A stretch of 64,000 bases of DNA, taken from Lentinus brumalis. Lineage: Eukaryota > Basidiomycota > Agaricomycetes > Polyporales > Polyporaceae. A model generated the notes under the pieces. That model did no database searches, had not been told where the DNA came from, and was given only the letters and a program-made list of their open reading frames with translations. Location: the NCBI GenBank assembly GCA_001792895.1, contig MARA01000011.1, positions 992,001-1,056,000 of the forward strand. Reading direction: 5' to 3'. The translations under genes and the position numbers were made by a program. Numbering within the stretch: position 1 is the first letter of the stretch; the number at the start of each line of letters is the position of its first letter. This document shows, piece by piece, positions 1-9,651 of the stretch.

Positions 1-2538
1 GTCCCGGCCTCAGGCCGTCAAGCCGTGAGGCCGAGCCCTCAGACAGGCCGGGACAAGACGGGTCCAGAGCACATCTTAGAGCAGAGAGCACAGGAGAGAG
101 CAATGCGAGTGTCTAGCACGAACAGCAGGCGGCGGTTCGTCCGGCCGGACCGGTTCGACGCGTGACGTCAGCGATTGGTCGCAGACGCGTTCCGGTCGCT
201 CTCTTTGCTCTCTCTCACCACGCGTCTCTATCGCTGTCGCTGTCCGCACCATCTCACTCTCACAGGCCTCTGTGTTATCTGCCCAGCAGTCCTCTGCGAC
301 TTGCTTACCCCGTCTGTGCCTGCCCTTGGCCGCATATAGTCCCCGCTCGCGCAACACGTTTCGGGCATCTTGCTGGTCGTGTATCCCGTCCGCAGACGTC
401 CGTTCATGCCGCTGAATTTCCTCTTGAACGCACCTACCAGAAGCTGCAAGGTACGTCTCAGCACACAATTGTCATTGCATGTCAATCCAACATTTAATCG
501 GCTAGATGTCTCTGCAAATACACGCACACCGACTTTCAAGTCCGTATATGCCCCTCGTCAAGTTTGTTTAGCTTCAACGGTACGTACGAGAGCCGGTGCT
601 ACTTTTTTTACGCTACGCTGACGGCGACTACAGCATGCCTACACCTCCCTCGCGCACTCCGCGCACACGTGGCTAGCAACTACTTACCCGTCCTACCCAC
701 CCCTCTACTCGAGTGCGCTCATCGCCCACCACCGTCCGCCTTGGCCTCGGACACTCGTTCACACATGTCCATTCCCGGATCAATGATCTGTGCAGCCGGA
801 ACGTATCGCCGCACACGCGCCAGTTGCGACTTGCTCCCCGCATCCTCGGCGACCTCTCCGCCGCGCGGTTCGATTGACTCGCGCATCGCCCGTGTCCAAT
901 AGAAGCGATCTGCGAGGTCCCGTCACGACACGACTCAGCACGGTCTTCCAGTCAGGACAGCGGCGATATACCCGGTATGTCCCTGCTCTTGGCTGCCAGT
1001 GCATGGATTGCCCGCTCGCGCTTACAACACTCTGCAGACATCTCACTGGCGCACTATGCCCATATGCCCTCCTTCGAGCTGCATGTGTGGCGGGACACAT
1101 CAAGGCCGCGTCCAACCCCTCCGAGCATCCGCTGCCCCGCCCAGCATCTCCGTCCCATCTATGAACGCGTCCGCGGACGCCCGCCCGCACTGAATGCTGC
1201 AAACACACCGCGTGTCGTGCTACTCATCAACTCTACGAGCTGCGAGCTCACGGCGACTACAGCATGCCGACACGGCCCTCGCGCACTCCTCCCACACGGG
1301 CCTAGCAAGCCCCTGCCGTTACCGCACCTCGTTTCGCTACGACCTCGAGTGCACGGAGATAGTCCGGACGGGCGGTTGCATCATCACCTCTCTTCCGGCG
1401 TCCGCCATGACTTCGGCTGCCCAACCTGCCTTTCTCTCCGTCCATCAATTTCTATGTTGTCTCCGACAGGACGCCCGGAGGCTCGTTGATTGGCCTTGTG
1501 ATGGGTGTTCCTGGCGCTCCCAAGTCCGTCTCGTCCATCCGTCATGACAGTCGCGAGTCGGAGTCGCGAATCTGTCGGGGCTCACACTACGCGTTGCAGA
1601 ATAGGACGGGACGTATGTCGAACCGGTATCTCGTGAGTGTCTTTCTGCTTCAAGGCTCGGCGCTGGTTGATCGTGCCCTACACGCTTCAGCTGCTCACAG
1701 CACTCCCTCCATACCAACAGTAGCTCCTACGGAAGATGCCCTCCGCCTCGCCTCAGCTGCGCACCTCATGCGCGCCCTTTCCTGTGGGGGTCTTTTACCT
1801 CAACCCATTCTCAGGCTCTCCATTGCCGACGGTCTCAGAAGACTCGCAGGTGTGCTCCCGCTATCCTCCCTTCTGCCCTTGAAGACTACATGCATCCCTG
1901 CTGTAGCGATCCTCACCCAAAGCATATGACACATCCCAACCTGTCGTCCATATGTTGCGCGTACAACATCCTCTCAAACCGACAGGGCACCCTCTATCAT
2001 CCTGGGCACGTCTCTTTTGCCATGCTCGTGGTTTGAGTACCCGGCTCGCGCGACGGTGATCCGACGAGTATCCTTCTCACTGCTCTGAGCTGTGTTGGGG
2101 TCGATAATATACTCGAGCGGGATTGATATGACAGAGAATGCTGTGGCTCGTGAGCGTAGCGTTACGCGGAAGACGAGGGGAGAGCGCGGGCGCACCCGTG
2201 AGTGTCGGTCGGGTCACCGGTCACGGATCTGGGATGAAGGTGCTCGGGCGAGTACGGCTCACTAGGCAGCGACATGTCTACTCCTCTGAAAGCTCCGCGA
2301 TTCGGTGAAGATGAGCGTTTTACCGATCTGTGTACGTCCCAGATCGCTCACAACCCTCGGGCGAGGCGCCGAGTCTTCATTGCAGCCGCACAGCTCCTGC
2401 TTCGAACTTCCATGCCAGTCACTTTGGTGAGCACATGCAGGACAGGTGTCGTGCCTCGCGGCTCACATGAGGAATGGGTCCTGCACCACGTCTCAAGCAC
2501 CTATGCTCTTCTTTTCACCCACAAGCACCGCCGCCAGC
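1..2538. other. Gene-poor left flank with diverged direct repeat
   Basis: I see no supportable gene. Open frames are short, overlap on both strands and lack recognisable domains. An imperfect direct repeat of roughly 60-100 bp is visible at about 620-700 and 1250-1320; both copies contain ACGGCGACTACAGCATGCC followed by a CTCGCGCACTCC stretch. A short open frame from 2274 could be 5' untranslated or an alternative first exon of the NACHT gene downstream, but nothing decides this. Confidence 0.5.
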
Positions 2539-5144
2539 ATGACCCATCCTGGCCAACCAAGTACTTCGTCAGCAACTAGCGAGGCACTTGATACTGCGCT
2601 CGACTTGACCGTGGAAGGCCTCGATGCTGCCAAGGATACCATCGTCGATGCGCTGTCGGTTCCAGGAATTGGCGTAGCACTCGATGCGGTGATCGGGATT
2701 CTGAAGAAAGTCCAGGTTTGTGGCCTCCCCGTTCTCCTATGCGCAGCTGAGCGTAATCTGAGCTACAGGCTGCGAAGTCGAATCGCAACGCACTGAAATC
2801 GCTTCGTGAGGAGATGACGTGCCTGGTGAACATGCTGCAACGGCTCGCGAAGGTCGTAGCCACCCAGTTGCCAGTTTACGAGTATCCTGCCGATTCCGCA
2901 AAGAGAAACAGAGCGATCAGGTCCACAGGGTTGGCCAAGCGAGTGAAAACGCTAGCAAGGTGCGTACTGGACAGCCTTCCTCGATAATGTGAAGATAATG
3001 ACCTGCACTGCGACTTCATAGCGTCCTCCAGGAAATAAACGCTGATGCAGACAAGCTGATCAAGAGGAAGCGCGTCTGCCGGTTTCTGCACAGCACGGGG
3101 GATGCGAGAGCTATCACCGAGATGAAGGACAGGATTGCGGCCGCTCGTCAAGCATTTCAGGTATGGAGTTACTTCTGCATCATGTAGCTCTGCTCACTGG
3201 TGAGCGGCGATTACATGGGATAGATGGAGAATGGCGTGATGATCGAGGACAAGGTCACCGAAGCATTGAGCGTTATCAAGGTGAGTGCTATACTATATCA
3301 CAGCTCCAGCATCTGATTCTCTGCATAGAGAGTCATAGCAGCACAGAAGGCCACTGGTATGTACTCGGGTATCGTCCCTCTGCTTCTGACTCTCATCGTC
3401 ATTCGCAGAGGAAGAGCTTGTTCTGAACAGTATCCCGCGAGCCGACGGTGCACTGTACGGGTCCGCTGCAAACGCCATGAAGGCCAGATTTCTGGAGGGT
3501 ACCCGTGAGCAGATCTTCGGGTGGCTGGAGGAGTGGGTCGAGGGGCACGCCGCAAGAACTGGTACCTACCCGATCTGTGTCCTCGTCGGGGAGGCTGGCA
3601 CTGGGAAGTCCACAATTGCGTCCGAGTTTGCGAAGCGCCTCGAGAAGCAGGGTCGTCTCGGGGCGTCTTTCTTCTTCACGCGCGGAACGCAAGACCTGAA
3701 CTCTCCTGCTAAAGTGTTCTCCACAGTCGCCTCACAGCTAGCCCGTTCTCAACCGTCCTTGCGCGTTCCGGTTGCTGACGCCGCTCGCGAACACCTCAAA
3801 AGAGGGGCACTCCAGCAACTGGAACAGGAGTTTGAAAACCTCATGCGCAAGCCACTCAGCACCCTCTCCTCGAGCGACCATGCCCCGATATTCGTCATTA
3901 TTGACGCCCTTGACGAATGTACGGAAGAGGGCCCAACGCTCGTTCCCACCCTCCTTCGACTTCTCCTCTCCGCTGCCGTCCCGCCATCTCCCTTGCGCGT
4001 TTTCCTCACGTCGCGTCCCGAGCCCCACTACATTCATAAGTCCTTCACTGCTCCCGATGTACAGCCTCACGTCTTCACCATGTCCATCCAGGACAGTCGC
4101 AACACAGTCCACGACGATATCAAACGTCTCTTCATTGCTACGCTCTCTGAGCACGAGACGAGCAGGAAGTGGTACGAAGCGGACTCGTCCATAGTAAAGC
4201 GTCTGACATTGCAATCTGAGGGACTGTTCATCTACGCTCGAACGGCGATCGACTTCATCCTGCACGACCCTGACGACGAATTATCAATGCAGGAGCGCTA
4301 CCACCTTCTGCTGTCTACTGAGGTAGCGGCGGGCCGTGCTCCGCTTGACCTGCTCTATCGCACTGTCCTGTACAGCGTGTTCCCATCCCAGGACCGATAC
4401 GATCAGATGCAGGATCGCCTCAAGAGGGTACTCGGGTATCTCGTCACCCTACAGGGTGACAAAGGGATATCTCCTAGGACGCTGGAGAAGCTGACACTTA
4501 TGCCCACGGCCGAGTCAATCCCTATCCTCAACAAGCTGCGTTCCGTCGTCATTTTTGAGCACAACAACGTCGACTCACAATTTCAAATCATTCACGCCAC
4601 CTTCCGCGAGTTCCTTGGTGATCCTACCCGCGCTGGAAACGACTTCTACGTTAACGCGGAGGAGGCTCACGGACGCCTGGCTGAAGAGTGCATGTCGGCT
4701 ATGCGATCCTTCGCGGCGCAATACCGGCAAGGCGCCGGCACGGATGCTCAGGCTATGCTTATTCTTCAATTTCTCACAGATGACCCCGCCCTATCCCACT
4801 TTGTCTATGCGTGTCAGTTCCGCCGCGAGCATCTCCGACTCGGACTCAGCGCGCTTTCTCAAGTCTCGGAAAATCGCCAATCAATTGGTGAAGATGATCC
4901 TCCGCCCATCCCCGCATTCACGTCCTTCTATATCGGTTCCTTTAGATTGATGTGTGACTTGATTTCTACCATCGTCACGCAGCTACGCGGATCGCTGCCT
5001 GCTGGGAGCAAATGGACAGACACCTTGACCGCTATGGAAGATTCACTTTCAAAAGACAACCTTGTAAGTCGCAGGTGTAATGTCCGTCCGTTAGCAGTCA
5101 CCTTAAAGACATCGTGTCCATTATCCTGGATATTCAAGCAGTAG
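2539..5144 (+). CDS. NACHT-type NLR (STAND NTPase) without C-terminal repeats
   Basis: Predicted signal-transduction NTPase of the fungal NLR class, a family linked to non-self recognition and programmed cell death. Exons read by eye: 2539-2715, 2769-2959, 3022-3160, 3224-3280, 3329-3356 and 3409-5144, giving about 775 residues in one frame. The N-terminal ~190 residues are a helical region of the type that precedes NACHT in many Agaricomycetes proteins (motif PGIGVALDAVIGILKK). The NACHT part has a Walker A GEAGTGKST near 3587, a Walker B FVIIDALDEC near 3893, and a winged-helix-like region after it. Start chosen at 2539 because the conserved region follows directly; an in-frame ATG at 2446 is possible. 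No WD40, ankyrin or TPR repeats follow, so it may be a short NLR or truncated. The last ~25 codons are uncertain: near 5064-5090 a GTAAGT could shift the frame to one ending near 5218. Confidence 0.8.
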
Positions 5145-5787
5145 GGAACTGCGCTGTCTCGGAAACGGCTCATGGTGATGCACTTCCCCAAATTCCAGGA
5201 CATTGGTCTAGTATCTGACTCTGCAACATCCAGGTCAGACCACCTGCACACTGGCCGCTTTGGAGGACCAGTGGGTCCTGAAGTTGACAAGGTATAGTTA
5301 TGCCTCACTAATCAACGGAATCAGGCTGACTTCTACAATCTCAATCAACAGCATCCTCAAAACAGTTGCTAACACCATGGAATATGACAATGCACTCTAC
5401 AAGGCCCACCATAACTTTCATGTTAGTGAACACCTTGTCTATCCTGCTTCCAAACACGTCTGACATGTTTTGCACTGTCCAGAAAGTGATTGTAGTAGCG
5501 GGAATCACTCCAGGTCATCCGTTGATGAACTCTGAGCTCGCACCAGGGGCATCAACAGATACTTTCGGGGTCCACATAGGGTGAAATGGGACTCTATACC
5601 CACATTGACAAAGTGAATACTGTACCATTTCAATCAATTCGGACAGGCGTGTGACAGGTGACACGGACATCTTGCCCAGCAAATTCGGACAGCCATCGTG
5701 TGACAAGTGACGGTCATTAGATTTCGGACAAAGACCAGTCTAATGCTCGCTCTGAGCTCGTATTAGAGCATGAGTAACAAGTCTTCG
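5145..5787. other. No gene seen; possible decayed 3' extension of the NACHT gene
   Basis: The strand of the NACHT gene keeps a few splice-like segments to about 5450, but no continuous frame or repeat domain appears. At 5630-5735 the phrase ATTCGGACA(G) recurs beside GTGTGACA(G/A)GTGAC, a short local repeat. The sequence immediately left of 5788 does not match the upstream part of the 3' LTR, so the left boundary of the Gypsy element is a truncation or rearrangement. Confidence 0.4.
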
Positions 5788-5929
5788 CTCTGTAGATACC
5801 TCTCTCAATACATCTTGTCCCCAGCCCTGATCGTCGAGCCTTGCTCCGCTCTCGCTGCACAAGTGCTTGTCAACGCCCCTGCTCGTCTCGTGAGTCTTCC
5901 CTGATCCCCCTCGACGATCAGTCGTAACA
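5788..5929 (+). repeat. Truncated 5' LTR of the Gypsy element
   Basis: Matches the last ~142 bp of the 3' LTR (36932-37073) almost base for base, from GCTCTGTAGATACC to the terminal GTCGTAACA. Upstream of 5788 similarity stops abruptly, so the U3 part is missing. The few differences between the copies (for example TGCTTG against TGCTCG) give a rough clock since insertion. Confidence 0.85.
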
Positions 5930-6807
5930 TTAGGTCGAAACTTCAACACGAGCACTGGCGTATTCCCCCCTCCCCACCCTCCATCGGTTGATCGCCGGTT
6001 CTATAACTGCGCTCCTGGTGTTAAGCTGTATCTGTCGCTGTTGGTTCTATAACCTACGTGCGCGGTACTACCTTCCTGGAACGCTCTCACGGTTAGACTC
6101 TGAGGTCCACCATTCGCACAACCGCTTGACTTGGCGTCAACGGTTGGAGCACCGCCCTGGATCCAACCACACACCGTTGTGATAGGTGGAACCACGTCTT
6201 CCACGAAGCAGCAGCAGAAGACCACCATTGGAACAACCGGGACCGGCAGTTCTACATCTGCGACGAACAATGGTGCCCTAACCGGCATAACACCCTTCCG
6301 ACCACAGGTGCGGGTTGGGCATCAATTCGAGAGACAGGGTACATCTACCCTAGCGCAGAGTCTGCCGACCTCATCCGCGCTCGACTTGCACAACCAGTCG
6401 CAACCACCACTGCCAGTGGACGCCCTCTACGTGACTCATCCCGGAGCGCAGTCAGCCGTCCCGGTACACGACCCCCTAGCCATCTCCCTAGCCACACCAA
6501 TACACCCCCCACTGAGTCTCCACTCGGCGGATCTCGTATCCCTCTCCCCACCGCGCTTGTTCTTGCCAGCGAGCGCCTGCAACGTCAAGCATCGGGATCC
6601 TTTAGTCCAGTTGCCACCACCTCGGCACTAGCCCCTCTGTCCCAGCCGGAGGGATGACAACCTGACATCGTCCTTAACTCCCCGTCTCGGACTTCCCCAC
6701 CACCTCTTCCTCCACGGAATCCTTCGCGGACGACTACCCCTAGTGCTCCGTCGCAAGACTCCTCACACCCCACCACACCACCACCCATCACCCCCACTCT
6801 CCCCACC
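5930..6807 (+). pseudogene. Gypsy leader and degenerate N-terminal gag region
   Basis: Between the 5' LTR remnant and the clear gag core. A Ser/Thr/Pro-rich open frame at 6131-6631 (about 166 residues) resembles the low-complexity N-terminal part seen in fungal gag proteins, but it is in a different frame from the gag core starting at 6808. A frameshift between them is likely. I do not recognise a tRNA primer-binding site with certainty just after 5929. Confidence 0.45.
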
Positions 6808-7153
6808 ATGACGGCTCCTTTTGACGTCACCAAGCTCCTGCCGGTTCTACTGCCTCGAGAGTACGATGGCAAAAATGCTCAGGAAGGCCTCACCTTCATC
6901 AGCAGCGCCAAAGCCTATCACGGAGTTGCCACCAGGGCAGGAGTAGGCGCGAACCTGATCTGGATGGTCGTCTTGAACCGCCTCCCAGGCGATGCTGCAA
7001 GCTGGGCCGGGCCGCATATCATCACGGCAGCCACAACGACTCCTTGGGCGGATGTCGCTGCATTCGAAGATGCGTTCAAGGCCCACTTCTGCGCCGTAGA
7101 TGACAAGGAGGCAGCCACTGCGGAGCTGGTCAAGCTTTGCAAGGCTTCGCACA
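6808..7153 (+). pseudogene. gag: Gypsy gag, 5' portion (split by hAT)
   Basis: Gag structural polyprotein, which packages retroelement RNA into cytoplasmic particles. The frame begins MTAPFDVTKL and shows the retrotransposon gag core (LPREYDGKNAQ, DAASWAGPHI, FEDAFKAHF). It runs in frame up to the 8 bp TTCGCACA at 7146-7153, where the hAT begins. Removing the hAT plus one TTCGCACA copy restores the same frame into 32401 onward. Frame taken from the ATG at 6808; an N-terminal extension in another frame probably existed. Confidence 0.8.
7146..7153 (+). other. Left target-site duplication of hAT (TTCGCACA)
   Basis: The identical 8-mer TTCGCACA is found at 32401-32408 directly after the right end of the hAT. 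Eight-base target duplications are characteristic of the hAT superfamily. Confidence 0.92.
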
Positions 7154-7320
7154 TAGGGAATGGCGCGGGTCCGGGTAACCCGCGCGGGTACAGGTATACA
7201 TACCCGCGTGGGTACGGGTCCGGGTCGCCATTGTTGTACCCGAACCAAACCCGTACCCGAGTGGCGGTACCCGCGCCTACCCGGACGTATCTACTGAACT
7301 GCCCGGCTAATTTCCCAGGT
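7154..7320 (+). repeat. hAT left end with GGGTAC/ACCCG subterminal motifs
   Basis: After the terminal TAGGGAA come repeated GGGTA, ACCCG, GTACCCG motifs in both orientations up to about 7300. In hAT elements such subterminal arrays are the usual transposase-binding sites; that role here is inferred. Confidence 0.7.
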
Positions 7321-7513
7321 CCCCTTACTGGGACCATGCCGCCAGTTGTGGCTATGGAACTGTACAGTTCCTTGGCTGCTACTGGCCTCGTATGAGATTA
7401 TATTTTACATAAGCATCGCACCATCGAGTACCTCCTTTACTGTACTAAGTCCCTGCCTACTGCAAGTACAAGCCCTCCTCACCTCACCGCAAACCATCCC
7501 AACCCAAGTCACC

Positions 7514-8714
7514 ATGGCAAAGAATTCAACACCGGGGAGCAGCAGACAAGCCGCTCGCGAAGGTGCGTGCAAGAACACAGCCCAGAAGCTCGGTCGCGCG
7601 CGGCGCGCGCCCACGAACAAAGGGAAGAAACACGTGCGCGCGGAATCGTCAGAAGACGGCGGCACAGACGACGAGGCACCGCCGCGGAAGAAACGTCTCA
7701 CGTGCGGTAAGAAAGTGACCACGGACGAGGTTCTCGATGCGGACGGTGTCGCTATCATCGACGAGGAGGAACGCGAGGGCGAAGGCGAGGATGAGGGCGA
7801 AGGCGAGGATGAGGGCGAAGGCGAGGACGAGGGCGAAGGCGAGGACGAGGACGGGGAGTATGAGATCCCGGAGGAGGACCTTGACGATGAAGAGTTGATA
7901 AGTGAGTGTTTTCCATATGTTGATCAAGAGTCGGCATGCTGAGTGCTTTGCAGAGCGTATTTCTGCTCGGTGGTACTCCTTCATATACGGCTTCTTCAAG
8001 GCCGAGGTGACAATCGAAGAGGTGGATGGTCGACGCGCCCTCACATTTCGCTGCGTGGCAAAGCACTGCAAGAGCGGGGCTCCTGTGCGGCGGTACCTGG
8101 ACAAAGGTGACCGCTCGTCGGCCGGAAACCTGCACAAGCACGCTCGGTCTTGCTGGGGTGCAGAGGCCCTCGCACAGGCGAAGCAGCTTGGTGACGCGAC
8201 GTGAGTCCGCAACACCCTCGTCGCGAGCGTACTCAAGAACGGGCGCATCATGGAGTACTTCGCACCAGCGAAGCGCACCGTGACGTACTCGAACTGCCCA
8301 CTGTCGCGCGTGCAGATCCGGTATGTACAGTACAAAGCCCGGGTAACTACGCTCTGACTTCGCGCTCCAGGTTTGAATTCGTTCGATGGGTGTCTGAGAG
8401 CTTCCGACCCTTCACGGTGGCGACGGACGCAGGGTTCTTGCGGTTGATGTTGACCGGGCGCCCGGGGATGTACATTCCATCGCCGACGACCATCTCGCGC
8501 AATGTCAAGATCACATTCGCGGGGGGCGTGTCCGGCTCGCTGCGATGCTTCGCGTGAGTAACAATGGCCAGCTTCGAACAACTGCACGACACTTACGTGG
8601 TATGCAGGCCTATCCGGGGCGTCTCCACTTCGCGACAGATGCATGGACGTCGCCGAATCACAGACCCTTCGTCGCATTCACGGTCCACCTGGAGGTGGAG
8701 GGCTCGACATTGGC
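7514..8714 (+). pseudogene. hAT transposase, N-terminal half
   Basis: N-terminal half of a hAT DDE transposase acting in the nucleus. First exon 7514 to about 7900: a basic stretch, then an acidic repeat (GEGEDE units, 7782-7852). Second exon begins near 7954 and carries a BED-like zinc-binding region (FRCVAKHCKS... GNLHKHARSCW). A TGA at 8202-8204 interrupts the frame; the expected continuation VRNTLVASVLKNGRIMEYF follows at once, so it is a nonsense change, most simply CGA to TGA. Further exons run through 8373-8557 and 8610-8714, where the KDZ element interrupts after the codons for STLAVL. Start at 7514 follows an untranslated stretch with stops. Confidence 0.8.
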
Positions 8715-8722
8715 TGTCCTCC
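8715..8722 (+). other. Left target-site duplication of KDZ (TGTCCTC or TGTCCTCC)
   Basis: TGTCCTCC here recurs at 28939-28946. If the element starts at 8722 the inverted ends are perfect (CACCAGTAG/CTACTGGTG) and the duplication is 7 bp. If it starts at 8723 the duplication is 8 bp, as reported for Zisupton-type elements. The shared C makes the two readings indistinguishable. Confidence 0.88.
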
Positions 8723-9235
8723 ACCAGTAGTATCCATACTTGTAATACAATATGCCATGAACCTGTGCATATGGTTGTGTATTTTATGGGTTGTTATAGT
8801 ACAAGCCTGAAATACAAGCAGGGGCTTGTATAAACTCCTCTGTTGTACTATAGGTGCTTCTGGCTTGTAATAACTGTATGACAAGTCAACAGGCATTGTA
8901 TATAGCTTGTACAAAGCGTAGTAGATGTAATAGGGGAGCTTGTTTTACTCTGGTTGTAATATCTCGACAGCCTAGTATATCCCTTGTAAATGGGGGTAGG
9001 CAGATCAATCAATCAGATACAAATCGGGCAGATTTGATAGTAAGATGTGATGGACCAGGGATATGGGCTTGTAAATGGTTGTAATTGATGGATCAAGATT
9101 CAGTGACCTGCCTGTTCTGGCAGCGCTTGTAATTGGAGTTCCTCTAGCTTGTAAAATCCCACTTAGCCACCCTCCAGGCTTGTAAAAGCCCTTGTATAAT
9201 TTCTGGGCTGCTCAATCGTGCCTGGAATAATACAA
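8722..9235 (+). repeat. KDZ left terminal inverted repeat
   Basis: Reverse complement of 28425-28938 with only scattered differences. It is AT-rich against the GC-rich surroundings and full of CTTGTAA, TTGTATA and related motifs spaced tens of bases apart, a likely binding array for the transposase (inference). Confidence 0.9.
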
Positions 9236-9565
9236 CCGGGCTCTTGTATAATTTCTGGGCTGCTCGATCGTGCCTGGAATAATATAATCGTGCTTGTACA
9301 ATCCTGCTCAGCCATCCTGGAGCCTTGTAAAAGCCCTTGTATAATTTCTGGGCTGCTCGATCGTGCCTGGAATAATACAATCGTGCTTGTACAATCCTGC
9401 TCAGCCATCCTGGAGCCTTGTAAAAGCCCTTGTATAATTTCTGGGCTGCTCGATCGTGCCTGGAATAATACAAGCGTGCTTGTAAAATTCCGCTCAGCCA
9501 TCCTGCAGCCTTGTAAAAGCCCTTGTATAATTTCTGGGCCATCTGGAATTCTACAACGTGGCTTG
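9190..9565 (+). repeat. Subterminal tandem repeats, ~93 bp unit
   Basis: The block CTTGTATAATTTCTGGGCTG recurs at about 9191, 9243, 9336, 9428 and 9522. From the third copy the spacing is ~93 bp. Units contain GTGCCTGGAATAAT and CCTTGTAAAAGCC. The right end of the element has only one such unit, so the array expanded on one side. Confidence 0.85.
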
Positions 9566-9651
9566 TATAATACAATTCCAATACATTGATCTGAGACAAA
9601 AGAGGATCGCTCAACATGTACATGTATTGCAGTTCAATAGATACAAGTATT

